Below, in pieces: positions 17,980-28,712 of a DNA stretch of 64,000 bases. The position numbers and the translations under genes were made by a program. Each line of letters begins with the position of its first letter. Positions within the stretch are counted from its first letter, which is position 1. Origin of the DNA: Pseudomonas sp. Teo4 (GTDB lineage: Bacteria; Pseudomonadota; Gammaproteobacteria; Pseudomonadales; Pseudomonadaceae); contig NZ_JAXCIL010000001.1 of the NCBI RefSeq assembly GCF_034387475.1, forward strand, positions 2,480,001-2,544,000, in the 5' to 3' direction. The notes under the pieces were generated by a model. That model ran no database searches, was not told the origin of the DNA, and saw nothing but the letters and a program-made list of their open reading frames with translations.

Positions 17980-18124
17980 ATTTTTCTAAGACCACTGTTC
18001 GGCCTATGCACTTCAGGCCGCTGCGTTCCCATTGCGTGCTTTTTGCTTGGCCGATTAGCACGGTTTGATGGCCGATAATCATGGTCAAACAGCGCCTGCC
18101 CTGATGCCGAGACTAGTAAGGTAG

Positions 18125-19264
<1,140 letters not shown>

Positions 19265-19331
19265 ATTGAAGTCCATATCGGCATGCGCTGGACAAGCGCA
19301 TGTTCTCTACTGCAAACCGAAGGAGGTTGAA

Positions 19332-19715
19332 ATGTCTGTATTTACTCATGTGACCGTAGGTACTCAAGATCTGGCTCAAGCTCGGCAGTTCTACGACAAG
19401 GTGCTCGGCACCATCGGCCTGAAACGCGTAGCCGATCTTGGTGAAAATGGCTCGATCTGGGGTGAAGACAAACCGTCGTTCTTCGTTCTGAAACCTGCCA
19501 ACGGCCAGCCTGCCTCTGTAGGTAACGTTGTGACCATCAGCTTCCAGGCGCCTAACCGTGCCGCTGTAAAAGCGTTCCATGAAGCTGCTCTGGCCCTCGG
19601 CGCCAAGGATGAAGGCGCAGTAGGCGAACGCGGCTGGGCACCTAACGCCTTTGCTGCGTATGCACGTGACTTAGACGGCAACAAGCTCGCCGTGTACAGC
19701 TTCACTGCTGAGTGA
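19332..19715 (+). CDS. VOC-family (glyoxalase/dioxygenase fold) protein
   Basis: 127 residues with the beta-alpha-beta-beta-beta repeats of the vicinal-oxygen-chelate fold: HVTVGTQDLAQARQFYD at the start and YARDLDGNKLAVY at the end. Members include glyoxalase I, fosfomycin/bleomycin resistance proteins and dioxygenases; none can be picked here. ATG 19332 has AGGAGG at good spacing, 67 bases after frmA, so co-transcription is likely and a glutathione-linked detoxification role is plausible. Confidence 0.85.
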   Translation: MSVFTHVTVGTQDLAQARQFYDKVLGTIGLKRVADLGENGSIWGEDKPSFFVLKPANGQPASVGNVVTISFQAPNRAAVKAFHEAALALGAKDEGAVGERGWAPNAFAAYARDLDGNKLAVYSFTAE

Positions 19716-19721
19716 GGTGAG

Positions 19722-19752
19722 AGCTCCACGGTGCGCAGAGCACCGTGGAGCT
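19722..19752 (+). terminator. Hairpin after the VOC gene
   Basis: Perfect 13-bp stem AGCTCCACGGTGC / GCACCGTGGAGCT with a five-base loop. No T-run, but its strength and place after the stop suggest termination. Confidence 0.6.
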
Positions 19753-19811
19753 GCTAGATCGCAGCGAAAAAAGTGTGGCGAAGAGGGCTAGAATAGCATT
19801 GATAGACGCTG

Positions 19812-19828
19812 CTAACGCTTACCGTTAC
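19812..19828. promoter_or_regulatory. CTAACG...CGTTAC element before the second AraC gene
   Basis: CTAACG-CTTAC-CGTTAC, an imperfect inverted repeat 12 bases before the AraC start. Related to the palindromes at 4525, 9931 and 21903; consistent with autoregulation. Confidence 0.4.
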
Positions 19829-19839
19829 AGTGTCACCCC

Positions 19840-20631
19840 ATGATCGAAACAGTCTCCCCCTCCTGCTATGTTCCTGCGTTCAAAGCACCAGAGGAACGCC
19901 TCAGATCAGTCGCTCGCGACTACGCAGACAGCTATCGACTTCATGAGCACTGGCACGACGGAGCACAGCTCATCTACGCAACATCAGGCGTAATGGAGCT
20001 CACATGTGACGAGGGCTTCTGGATGATCTCCCCCCAGCAAGCTTTGTGGGTGCCGCCGGTGGTACAACATCAGCTCAAGGCACGTGGAAACGTTCACTTA
20101 CGCACGGTCTACCTGCATGAATCGCTCCTCACTTCCGACTTCCCATCTGCACCACAAAGCTTGGTCGTAAGCCCTCTGCTTCGTGAACTCATTTTGCGGG
20201 CAGAACCAATATCCAGCTCTACCCTCCCGACAAGTCGCGAGTTTCATCACATGCAACTGCTATTGGATGAGATACGTTGGGTGTATGAGATCCCCCTCAA
20301 GCTACAGATGCCTAAGGATGGCCGCCTTCAAAAAATCTGCCTTTCGCTACTACAAAATCCAGGTGATCCGCGCAGCTTGGACGATTGGGGGCAATGGGTA
20401 GGAGCATCGACGCGGACTTTATCCCGCTTGTTCCAAGCGGAGCTCGGCATGTCTTTTCTTCTGTGGCGTCAGCGGGCCAGAGTATTCTCAGCCTTACCTC
20501 GCCTAAATCAGGGCGAGGCCATCATTCAAATTGCTGCAGACCTTGGGTATGACTCTGCAGGCGCTTTCTCCACGGCCTTCAGACGGCTGATGGGCAGCTC
20601 CCCGCGCGACTTCAAATCCACGCTTGGCTGA
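19840..20631 (+). CDS. AraC-family regulator with N-terminal cupin (second copy)
   Basis: 263 residues, paralogue of the regulator at 4710-5498. Cupin sensor: HEHWHDGAQLIYATSGVMEL near residue 35 and PQQALWVPP near 66. HTH pair: RTLSRLFQAELGMSFLLWRQ near 190, then the DLGYDSAGAFSTAFRRLMG region near 233. It is followed 90 bases on by an alpha/beta hydrolase that is itself a paralogue of the one beside the first AraC gene. The two regulator-hydrolase pairs therefore look duplicated and diverged. Confidence 0.9.
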   Translation: MIETVSPSCYVPAFKAPEERLRSVARDYADSYRLHEHWHDGAQLIYATSGVMELTCDEGFWMISPQQALWVPPVVQHQLKARGNVHLRTVYLHESLLTSDFPSAPQSLVVSPLLRELILRAEPISSSTLPTSREFHHMQLLLDEIRWVYEIPLKLQMPKDGRLQKICLSLLQNPGDPRSLDDWGQWVGASTRTLSRLFQAELGMSFLLWRQRARVFSALPRLNQGEAIIQIAADLGYDSAGAFSTAFRRLMGSSPRDFKSTLG

Positions 20632-20720
20632 TTGGCGAAAGAAGCTGGCTTACCTCAGGGAGAAGCCGTCTCGAGACGGATTTACGATCCTAGCCATATC
20701 CCAAGCTAGAGATCTTCATC

Positions 20721-21614
20721 ATGCACAGCTACATCCGCCAGTCTCACAAAATTCCCGTCCATGACGTGGAGCTCGATGGATGGCTCTACCTGCCACAGAC
20801 CGAAACACTGTCACCTGCCATCCTGATGAGCCACGGTTTCGCGGCAGTCAAGGAGCTTTATATCGATAAATTCGCAGAGACGTTCGCCGAAGCTGGCTAT
20901 GTCGTAGTTCTCTACGATCACCGAAACTTTGGCAAGAGCGGCGGTCAGGTGCGCGGGGAAATCATCCCTCAGCAGCAGATTGAGGACATGAGGGAAGTGC
21001 TGACCTGGTTGACGCAGCGTCCCGAAGTCGATGCCTCTCGAATCGGCGTCTGGGGCTCCAGCTTCAGTGGCGGCCATGCCATCACAATGGGGGCTTTGGA
21101 TCGCCGAGTGGGTTGTGTCGTATCTCAGGTGCCCACAATCAGCGGTTACCAAAACCTGTTACGACGTGCAGGAGTAAACATCCACTCGGTATTCCAAGCG
21201 TTCCAAGCCGATCGAGCGGCCCGCTATCAAGGCAAGGAGCCAAGATATCGCAAGGTCATTGCCCAGAACGGCGAACCAGGCATCTTTTCCAGTGATGGCG
21301 CGGAAGACTTCTTCAGCGCAGCATGGACGCTTGCAGAGGGCTGGGATAACCGCGTTACGCTGAGATCCAGCGAAAAAGCGAGTGAATACGAACCCGGTCA
21401 ACTCATCGATCGAATCAGCCCTACTCCGTTGCTGATGCTGGTCGCAGAAAAGGACTCTGTCACCCCAACAGACTTGGCGATTGCAGCCTATAGCAGAGCC
21501 CTTGAACCCAAAAAGCTGGTCATGCTTCCCGATGCCCACTTCGACCCCTATGTAAAACATGCCGCGCAAGCGAAACGCGAGGCATTGGGCTGGTTCAATC
21601 AGCACCTTATGTAA
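20721..21614 (+). CDS. Alpha/beta hydrolase (second copy)
   Basis: 297-residue serine hydrolase. Seen: MSHGFAAVKELY near residue 36, LYDHRNFGKSGG near 70, nucleophile elbow GSSFSGGHA near 113, and the C-terminal LPDAHFDPYV carrying the likely catalytic His. Homologous over its whole length to 3361-4278. DeoC/dienelactone-type hydrolases of this group cleave esters, lactones or carbon-carbon bonds in ring-opened intermediates; which applies here is unknown. A hairpin terminator follows. Confidence 0.85.
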   Translation: MHSYIRQSHKIPVHDVELDGWLYLPQTETLSPAILMSHGFAAVKELYIDKFAETFAEAGYVVVLYDHRNFGKSGGQVRGEIIPQQQIEDMREVLTWLTQRPEVDASRIGVWGSSFSGGHAITMGALDRRVGCVVSQVPTISGYQNLLRRAGVNIHSVFQAFQADRAARYQGKEPRYRKVIAQNGEPGIFSSDGAEDFFSAAWTLAEGWDNRVTLRSSEKASEYEPGQLIDRISPTPLLMLVAEKDSVTPTDLAIAAYSRALEPKKLVMLPDAHFDPYVKHAAQAKREALGWFNQHLM

Positions 21615-21649
21615 TCATACCGGACACCAGTATTCAGCACGTTGCAAAT

Positions 21650-21679
21650 GAGAGACGCATACCACCGTATGCATCTCTC
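21650..21679 (+). terminator. Hairpin after the second hydrolase
   Basis: GAGAGA-C-GCATAC, loop CACC, GTATGC-A-TCTCTC, then a pyrimidine-rich stretch. Probable terminator. Confidence 0.65.
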
Positions 21680-21902
21680 ATTGCCCCTTTCGCTCAAGCT
21701 ACTGTTGCAGATCTTCCCACCACGCACTATCAGGCACCATCTGTAACAAGCTGCCATTTCGCATACCACCCCAACAATACGACACGATCATCGGTCTATG
21801 GCAAAAAGCTGACCTGAGGTGTCTACACCGGCCGTCCCATGCATCCCACCACTAAATTGCGAGCGCTCTTCTGATTGGCACGATAAATGCCTTTTTAGAT
21901 TG

Positions 21903-21920
21903 CTAACGCACATTTGTTAG
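21903..21920. promoter_or_regulatory. CTAACG...TGTTAG element before an SDR gene
   Basis: CTAACGCACATTTGTTAG: five-base arms with an eight-base gap, followed by GCG as at 4525-4541. It lies about 75 bases before the SDR start. The rest of 21680-21995 holds no gene. Confidence 0.4.
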
Positions 21921-21995
21921 GCGAGCGATGAGTTCAGCGTTTATACCCTGCCTATCGCTCAAACTTGCACACCATTCCAATATGAGGCAGTACCA

Positions 21996-22724
21996 ATGCC
22001 AGGTAGACTCGAAGGGAAGAATATCATCGTTATAGGTGGGACAAGTGGTATGGGCGCTGCACAAGTTTCACGCTTTGTGCAGGAAGGTGCGAAAGTGATA
22101 GCCGCCAGTCGAAACGTCACCCGTGGGCAAGAGTTCGTCAATCAATTTGGCTCTGCAGCAAAGTATGTCGAACTCGATGTGGCTAACGAGCAAGGGTGGC
22201 GTCACCTCATCTCAGAAGCAGAGATTTTTTTTGAGGGCCCCGTGCATGGCTTGGTCAACAATGCGGGCGTTTTGCTTGAGATGGGAATTGAAGAGACGTC
22301 ACTGCAGGCATTCCAAGAGCTCGTTGACATCATGCAAACCGGTGCATTTTTGGGCATGAAGAGTGTGAACCCTTCCATGAGACGCAATGGAGGGGGATCA
22401 ATCATTACGGTTTCCTCCACAGCGGGGATCGTGGGGTACGCTAATTTCTTTGCCTACACGACCACCAAATTTGCAGTACGTGGCATGACGAAGGCCGCCG
22501 CCCTCGATTTGGCAAAGTATAAAATCCGAGTGAACAGTGTTCACCCTGGTGATACCGAAACACCAATGATAGCCGATAAGGGATATTCAGCGGACTCTGT
22601 ACCACTTAAGCGGTTCGCGCAACCGGAAGAGATCGCATCACTCGTTCTCTTTCTACTTTCAGACGAGGCGGCTTACATTACAGGTGCCGAACACATAATT
22701 GATGGCGGATTCACTGCTCAATAG
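21996..22724 (+). CDS. SDR-family oxidoreductase
   Basis: 242 residues. Seen: GGTSGMGAAQ cofactor loop near residue 14 with Arg in ASRNVTRG (which may favour NADP), NNAG near residue 87, Ser-Ser then YTTTKFA near 149, VHPGDTETPM near 180, and IDGGF at the end. GAGGCAG precedes ATG. It is monocistronic, with its own candidate operator and a terminator. Substrate unknown; it resembles the 3-alpha-hydroxysteroid/cyclohexanol dehydrogenase-like group. Confidence 0.88.
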   Translation: MPGRLEGKNIIVIGGTSGMGAAQVSRFVQEGAKVIAASRNVTRGQEFVNQFGSAAKYVELDVANEQGWRHLISEAEIFFEGPVHGLVNNAGVLLEMGIEETSLQAFQELVDIMQTGAFLGMKSVNPSMRRNGGGSIITVSSTAGIVGYANFFAYTTTKFAVRGMTKAAALDLAKYKIRVNSVHPGDTETPMIADKGYSADSVPLKRFAQPEEIASLVLFLLSDEAAYITGAEHIIDGGFTAQ

Positions 22725-22741
22725 AGCAGATTCGACCTGCA

Positions 22742-22767
22742 ACCATCCCCCAGTTAGCGGGGATGGT
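22742..22767 (+). terminator. Terminator of the SDR gene
   Basis: ACCATCCCC / GGGGATGGT nine-base stem followed by CTTA, 17 bases after the stop. Confidence 0.7.
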
Positions 22768-23718
22768 CTTACAGACCTCCCAAAAGGTCAAGGATACTAA
22801 AATACGCTATTAGATTAATCACTTAATTTGCCGATAGCCACACTAGGGTTGCTATCCCAGATCAGGCTTATAATCAAACATGGAATATACCTGACGGGAC
22901 AAAAATTTACCTTTACCCATTAAAGGGGTATAACGGAGCGAGGGTAACGAAAGGTAACCTTCAATATTTTCAATGAAATAAATAACTGCATGAATAGTCC
23001 CAGTAGTTTGAATCGACAAATAATAGCTAGCTATCTATACAAAACACACTTGTAGTTTCTTGGGAATTAGACGGCCTGGGTGTCACGAGGTGATTATGCT
23101 TTTAGCTCTATCTATTGACAGTCACCCACGCTACGCGTCGTATTCTTTGTACCTTATCACAGACATCGGGCTGTCCAACTGGCTGTCTCGCACCCCGGCG
23201 ATAAAAAGCGCCCAGAGTTTGACCATAGGCAATGTCGGCATGGTTCTATTAAGTTTTTTTCAGCGGGCGCTTTGCTAAGAATTTTAACTAACGGGAAATT
23301 GGCAGGAACCTATAAATTAGGTAGCGCTGCCCTTGCGGGACTTGTTCCTCTATGCTTTGGGGGGTTGTCTCTAGTTTCTGTAAGTGGCGCACTTGTAAAT
23401 TCAACCTGAAATCCGGCATATTAACGAAAGCCATAAAATTTTGGCGCAGAACTCTAACAGAAAATACATACCCAGTTAAAAATAAAAGTCCGAATACTAT
23501 TGATGCCAAAACAGGATCGCCTTCATCCACCTGCCCCAGCCGCAATGATCTTTAGGTCGGCACGTCCCTTAATATAATAGCAACGAGGACTTAGATGCCC
23601 GTTACGGTGAAGCAGCCAAGAAAAGCGTGTCGGCGCTTGAAAGGAGGCGACCACCTGCCTCCTTTCTCGAAGTAGACTGAGGAAATCAGCTAAGAGGCTG
23701 CTGAACACCTCATGATCC
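22768..23718. other. Non-coding, AT-rich stretch of about 950 bases
   Basis: I see no convincing gene. Two features stand out. An inverted repeat AAAGCGCCC (23205-23213) / GGGCGCTTT (23265-23273) surrounds about 50 bases. A minus-strand open frame (23288-23545) could encode one hydrophobic helix but has no family match and no good ribosome-binding site. The stretch may be decayed sequence. Confidence 0.4.
23639..23666 (-). terminator. Hairpin downstream of the outer-membrane protein gene
   Basis: Perfect 10-bp stem GAAAGGAGGC / GCCTCCTTTC, about 50 bases past the stop of the minus-strand gene at 23719. Weak T-tract. Confidence 0.6.
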
Positions 23719-24453
23719 TTAGAAAGATTTGCTAACCCCGGCAACCACTGTGGCAGAGCAAATGTCATCAAACCCAGCGAAATTCATACACTCCGCTTTA
23801 GACAAATCGCTATCAGCGTAGCTGATCGACCACTTAACTCCTAGGAATTCCTTGTTGAATTCGACCTGCCACTCATTGTACTTATTGCGAGCGCTACCAT
23901 CTCCAGAGACAAACACTGGATCCTTATAATCAGCCAGGCCATACCGAGACTTGAAGCCAACATCACCCGGCAACGTAGTCTCATACCCAACGAAACTATA
24001 GAGCATGCTCTGGTTGCTCCATAGGTCATCAGAGTAGTAACCACCAGCGATGAATCCATAAGCATTGAGCTTTGCATAATACTCGCTGTAATTCAGATCA
24101 CCTTGCTTAGGATATTCGTACTCCAGATAAGTCAAATCCAAAGTCACTTTATCAGCAATTTGCCACGAATACCCCAGATAGTAGTCAATCTCCTGCCGGG
24201 CTTTGCTACCGTGCCCAAAATCAACATTGGAACTCCAAACCCCTGCATATAAGCCACTGGAATGAATCAGAGTAACTGCCCCTTGGATAGCGGGATCCCC
24301 CAGGGTCTGAGACATACCGCGAGACCAGTACTGGCTGTACAACCCAGCATCAACCGCTAGCGTGAAATCCTTGCTCAACTCAATCGCATTGCCTTCCGAC
24401 CATGGCGCAACTGCCGCCAAAATAATAGACGCCATCTTAAAAGCATGCTTCAT
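23719..24453 (-). CDS. TorF-family outer-membrane beta-barrel protein
   Basis: 244 residues starting with a signal peptide (KHAFKMASIILAAVAPWSEGNA, cleavage probably after the Ala of GNA). The mature part shows alternating amphipathic strands: the LYSQYWSRGMSQT pattern near residue 40 (cf. Y-x-WRG in the family), IDYYLGYS, and a C-terminal Phe (VSKSF) for barrel assembly. Start ATG 24453 is chosen for its GGAG. Family members are putative porins often found beside catabolic genes. It stands alone on the minus strand and may admit the local substrate. Confidence 0.82.
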   Translation of the reverse strand: MKHAFKMASIILAAVAPWSEGNAIELSKDFTLAVDAGLYSQYWSRGMSQTLGDPAIQGAVTLIHSSGLYAGVWSSNVDFGHGSKARQEIDYYLGYSWQIADKVTLDLTYLEYEYPKQGDLNYSEYYAKLNAYGFIAGGYYSDDLWSNQSMLYSFVGYETTLPGDVGFKSRYGLADYKDPVFVSGDGSARNKYNEWQVEFNKEFLGVKWSISYADSDLSKAECMNFAGFDDICSATVVAGVSKSF

Positions 24454-25111
24454 ACATATCTCCAACTATAATTTTTGTTAGTTTTCAGAGAGCAATTACA
24501 ACCACAGAAGCGACAACGCAAGCAAACAGACCAACTCCGAACCGACAGTTAATCCATCAGCAGTGGCCTTGAGCACCTAATCAGTGAATTGCTAAATGAG
24601 AGGCAAAAGACTCAAATAGTTTCTATTTTTATTTATACCAACTCCACAACCGAGGCATGAGGCCCAGCCAGGTCTGCATTATGACTACTTAGCTCTCGTG
24701 TTCTAACGCTTAGCCAAGGGAGCTGCCTACCGAATCGATAGACTATCCCCACATAGCGGACGTAACTGTGCCAAACTGAGACAGTGATCCCTCAAAACGT
24801 GCCAGCATGACCTGATTTCCGGTTCAGAGCATTGACCAGATCAGCAACGGGTTAAAAAACACGAGCGCCACAGTGAAAATGTGTCATACGGGATGACTGC
24901 CACGGCTCCTTATGAACCACGACCATCTTGTGCACTCTAGATGGCCCTGACTAGAGCTTTAAATATAGATAATATCCAGGACAAACATTCCAAGCTGATA
25001 ACTTTTAGTTTTCACGACTTATAGAAAAATACGATTCGCCCGTGATAGTGCTCGCTGCCACTCTTCTTTCGCCGTCTTCAAATCAACAATCTACAAGACA
25101 GAGATAGCGAT
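24454..25111. other. Divergent intergenic region, no gene seen
   Basis: About 660 AT-rich bases between the outer-membrane protein (minus) and the Gfo/Idh/MocA pair (plus). It should hold both promoters. No RNA gene or conserved open frame seen. Confidence 0.5.
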
Positions 25112-26104
25112 ATGCTCAGAGTAGGTATTCTAGGATGCGGTCGAATCGGAAATGTCCACGCGGCAAGCCTAATGCAGATTGCATCCGCCAAGCTTGTAGC
25201 GGTAGCTGACGCCATCCCCGCAGCAGCTGACACATGTGCCAGCCGCTTCAATGTTGAAGCCAGGACAATCGAAGGAATCATTCGGGCAGAAGACATAGAT
25301 GCGGTTGTGATAGCGACATCCTCCCCGACTCACTTCGATCTTATCCATGCTCTGGCAGACGCAGGAAAGTCTATTTTCTGTGAAAAGCCTATCGACATGT
25401 CTTCGGATCGGGTTCGTCAGTGCATCGCAAAGGTCTCAAGCACCGGCGTGCCGTTTATGACCGCATTCAATCAACGGTTCGATCCGCACTTTGGCGCATT
25501 GCAGAAACGCCTAGCTGCGGGTGAAATCGGCCAGCTGGAAACTGTCACCATCACGTCCCGCGACCCAGCTCCACCTCCGGTCGAGTACCTGAAAGGCTCT
25601 GGTGGGATCTTCAGAGACATGATGATCCATGATTTTGACCTGGCGCGTTTCTTATTAAGTGAAAATCCTACCAGGGTGTTTGCCACAGGATCAGCGCTGG
25701 TAGATCCAGCGGTTAAAGACGTGGGTGACGTTGACACCGCTGTAGCAATACTTATGACCAAGTCTGGAAAAATCTGTCAAATCTCCAACTCGAGACGTGC
25801 TAGCTATGGCTATGACCAAAGACTCGAAGCACATGGTTCCAAAGGTATGCTGAGAGTTACAAACATTCATGAAAGCCCAGTTGAAAGTGCGACAAGTGTA
25901 GGTTTCACCATGCCTGTCGCCAAGCCATTTTTCCTGGAGAGATTTGGCCCTGCATACCTCGCAGAAATGGAGCACTTTGTTCACTGCACGTCCACTGGTA
26001 CATCGCCTACCCCGAACGCTGCTGATGGATTATTTGCTCAACTGATCGCGGATGCTGCCGCTGAATCTCTAGTATCTGACCAACCTGTCGACATCAAGTA
26101 TTGA
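25112..26104 (+). CDS. Gfo/Idh/MocA oxidoreductase, inositol 2-dehydrogenase-like
   Basis: NAD(P)-dependent sugar or cyclitol dehydrogenase, 330 residues. Seen: Rossmann motif GILGCGRIGNVHA at the start, CEKPIDM near residue 90 with the catalytic Lys, GGIFRDMMIHDFDLARF near 168 with the Asp-x-x-x-His-type site, and a C-terminal beta-sheet domain. The EKPID and MMIHDFD segments resemble IolG/MocA. It is followed 9 bases later by a second family member, so the two are co-transcribed and may act in sequence or as partners. Confidence 0.88.
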   Translation: MLRVGILGCGRIGNVHAASLMQIASAKLVAVADAIPAAADTCASRFNVEARTIEGIIRAEDIDAVVIATSSPTHFDLIHALADAGKSIFCEKPIDMSSDRVRQCIAKVSSTGVPFMTAFNQRFDPHFGALQKRLAAGEIGQLETVTITSRDPAPPPVEYLKGSGGIFRDMMIHDFDLARFLLSENPTRVFATGSALVDPAVKDVGDVDTAVAILMTKSGKICQISNSRRASYGYDQRLEAHGSKGMLRVTNIHESPVESATSVGFTMPVAKPFFLERFGPAYLAEMEHFVHCTSTGTSPTPNAADGLFAQLIADAAAESLVSDQPVDIKY

Positions 26105-26113
26105 GAATAACAG

Positions 26114-27076
26114 ATGAAAATCGGCATTATCGGTTTAGGCAACGTCGCAGAACTTCATGTCACTGCGCTGAAGGAAATTGACCCCACCGCCTACGTCGGC
26201 GGATGGGGTAGAACGCCCAGTAAAGCAGCTGTGTTCAAAGAGCGGTTTGGAGGTGTGCTTTACCCGACTCCGGAAGCCTTGCTTGATGATTCTGGCATCG
26301 ATGCGGTTGTGATCTGTACCAACGCAGAAACGCACTTTCACTTCGCCAAGGAAGCTCTATTCGCGAGAAAGCATGTACTGATCGAAAAACCAATTTGCAC
26401 GAATACTAATCAAATCCGCGAGCTGGAGATACTTTCGCGCAGCGTCAACCGCCTGTGCATACCGTCGCATAACTATGTCTATGCCGAAACAATGCAGCGT
26501 GTTCGCGCCCACATAGATGCCGGGCACCTCGGAGAAATCGTTAATTTCTGGGCAATCTATAACAAGCGTCATCCTGCTGAAATTGGCGCACCTGACTTGA
26601 CCATGAGCGAACTCATGGTTCATCACATCTATTGTATGCTGTATTTCCTGGGACGACCGGAGCGAGTATTTGCCACAGGCTCTAATGTCCATTTCGATGA
26701 CCCGCAAGCACACGATCAATTAATGATCATCGCAGAGTATCCAAATGGCAACATCGCGAATCTTTGGGGCAGCTTTTCAGCCGATGACTGTAGCCGTGAC
26801 CCTTGGTCTGTATACTTCAAGATTATCGGCAAAAATGGTTCTTCAGTAGTGCCATGGGATACGACAAAATTTGTGAATGCAAGACTTCCGTTCTGGGATG
26901 ACGGCACGTATTGGGATAGTTTCTACCAAATCCAAAAGTTCTTTATTGAGGAGTGCCTCACTGGCAAACGTGCACCGCTCTCGTCCCTGAGCGATGCTTA
27001 TGACGCAGCTGTAATTATGGATGCAGCGCGCAAGTCCATTGAGGAGAGACGATCTATCGAACCCGAATACAGCTGA
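26114..27076 (+). CDS. Gfo/Idh/MocA oxidoreductase
   Basis: 320 residues. Seen: GIIGLGNVAELH at the N-terminus, LIEKPICTN near residue 93, an SHNYVYA strand, and LMVHHIYCMLYFLG near 165, where the usual Asp-x-x-x-His helix lies. Its closeness to the previous gene (9-base gap) suggests one transcript. Substrate is probably a polyol, cyclitol, amino-sugar or glycoside; sequence alone does not decide. A short GCAGTAG/CTACTGC hairpin (about 27124-27145) lies between this gene and the convergent NDH-2 gene. Confidence 0.86.
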   Translation: MKIGIIGLGNVAELHVTALKEIDPTAYVGGWGRTPSKAAVFKERFGGVLYPTPEALLDDSGIDAVVICTNAETHFHFAKEALFARKHVLIEKPICTNTNQIRELEILSRSVNRLCIPSHNYVYAETMQRVRAHIDAGHLGEIVNFWAIYNKRHPAEIGAPDLTMSELMVHHIYCMLYFLGRPERVFATGSNVHFDDPQAHDQLMIIAEYPNGNIANLWGSFSADDCSRDPWSVYFKIIGKNGSSVVPWDTTKFVNARLPFWDDGTYWDSFYQIQKFFIEECLTGKRAPLSSLSDAYDAAVIMDAARKSIEERRSIEPEYS

Positions 27077-27199
27077 CAATTAAACGAAACACCCCGAAGC
27101 AATTGGCCAACTAAACGTTTGCCGCAGTAGCACTCACACTACTGCAGCAAACTCATACATCATCTGCAACCAACACTTACGCTACACTCAATCTCTATT

Positions 27200-28474
27200 T
27201 CAGTGCAGCTTGAGCCTCGGCCGGGTCTTCCGCTGCAACAATTCAGAGAATGCCTTTAGCAGCATCCTTGGCGCACCAAACAGCGCTACCTGATGAAGCC
27301 GATAAAGTGACATATATAACATCCTTGCAAAAAGACCTTTGGTGAGCTTTTTCCGACCAAGCAGTCCAGTCAGCGTTCCTACTGCATTGAAGGACGCCAT
27401 TGATATCAATGTCCCTCGGTCTTCATATCTGAATTTGAGCAGCGATTTGCCAGCAATCCGGAGGGCCAGGCTTCTGCTCAGCATCTCGGCTTGTTGATGG
27501 GCAGCCTGTGCTCGAGGAGGCACAGTGCCTGCTCCCTCATCGGATAATGGACAGGACGCACAATCACCTATGGCGAAGATTGAGTCATCCTCGGTTGTCT
27601 GGAGCGTACGCCGAACCAAAAGCTGGTTGATCCGATTCGTCTCAAGCCCGCTTAACTCCTTCAGAAATGCAGGTGCTTTGATACCGGCAGCCCAGATCGT
27701 CATGTCGGAGGCAATAGCTCCACCGTCCGCCAGCACTACACCATCAGCCTTCACCTCCTTTACCGCCGTGTTCACACGGACGTCAATCCCCAGCTGGGCT
27801 AGGCCTGAGTGAACAGTCTCGCTCACATCTTGATTCAAAACAGGCAGAATCCTCGGGCCAGCTTCTACCAGGGTCACTTGCAGGATGTCCGGGGATGCAT
27901 GACGAAGCCCATATCCCTCAATGACACGGACGGCATGCTGCAGCTCTGCGCACAGCTCAACCCCGGTAGCACCGGCCCCTACAATAGCGATTCGGAGGGG
28001 GTTAGATGCATCTTCAGCATGCGCACGCATATAGCGTGCGAGAAGTTGTTTCTGAAGCTTTTCTGCTTGGATACGGCTATCCAGGAATTGGCAATGTTCT
28101 TGAACACCCACAGTGCCAAAATCATTGCACTGGCTACCAACAGCCATAACAAGCGTATCGTAAGGTACTTCCCGCAAGTCTCCGCCGGTGGACTTGAGCA
28201 TCACTACTTTCCGCACACGATCCAGACCCACCATGCGACCATACTGAAATGAAAAATAATTCCATTTAGCTTGCGCGAAATAATTCACTTCATCAACACT
28301 GGGATCCAACGAACCCGCTGCAACTTCGTGAAGCAGCGGTTTCCAAATATGCGTTAAATTTGCATCTACTAATGTAATCGTCGCCTTCTTGCGCTTTCCG
28401 AGCACCTTACCAAGCCGAGTCGCCAACTCAATCCCGCCTGCGCCACCACCCACAATCAAAACCCTATGCTTCAT
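27200..28474 (-). CDS. ndh: Type II NADH dehydrogenase (NDH-2)
   Basis: Membrane-associated FAD enzyme that passes electrons from NADH to quinone without proton pumping. 424 residues. Seen: FAD motif VLIVGGGAGGIELA at residues 5-18, the NADH-binding IAIVGAGATGVELCAEL near 165, TIWAAGIKAP near 270, FAIGDCA near 305, and PPRAQAAHQQAEML near 328. A C-terminal amphipathic stretch likely docks on the membrane. It would recycle NADH from the many dehydrogenases here. Confidence 0.92.
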   Translation of the reverse strand: MKHRVLIVGGGAGGIELATRLGKVLGKRKKATITLVDANLTHIWKPLLHEVAAGSLDPSVDEVNYFAQAKWNYFSFQYGRMVGLDRVRKVVMLKSTGGDLREVPYDTLVMAVGSQCNDFGTVGVQEHCQFLDSRIQAEKLQKQLLARYMRAHAEDASNPLRIAIVGAGATGVELCAELQHAVRVIEGYGLRHASPDILQVTLVEAGPRILPVLNQDVSETVHSGLAQLGIDVRVNTAVKEVKADGVVLADGGAIASDMTIWAAGIKAPAFLKELSGLETNRINQLLVRRTLQTTEDDSIFAIGDCASCPLSDEGAGTVPPRAQAAHQQAEMLSRSLALRIAGKSLLKFRYEDRGTLISMASFNAVGTLTGLLGRKKLTKGLFARMLYMSLYRLHQVALFGAPRMLLKAFSELLQRKTRPRLKLH

Positions 28475-28712
28475 TATTTCACCCCAGACTTAATACAAGC
28501 GGCACACACACGATAGCGGACTAGCGCAATCGAGCAAAAAAGGCAGGCAGCGACAAACCAAAGAACAATCAAATTTTTATTTAGCTTCACTACCAACCCT
28601 TTACTGAACCGCAGGGTTATCTAGCAATATTGAAACAATGAGCTTGATCAGTAATAAATCAAACCTGACCCAGGCTGTCGGCTCAAAAACTCGGATCCCG
28701 CCCTCACAGACG
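28475..28712. other. Intergenic, no gene seen
   Basis: Upstream region of the NDH-2 gene. No open frame or RNA structure I can support; it adjoins the permease remnant at 28713-28885. Confidence 0.4.
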
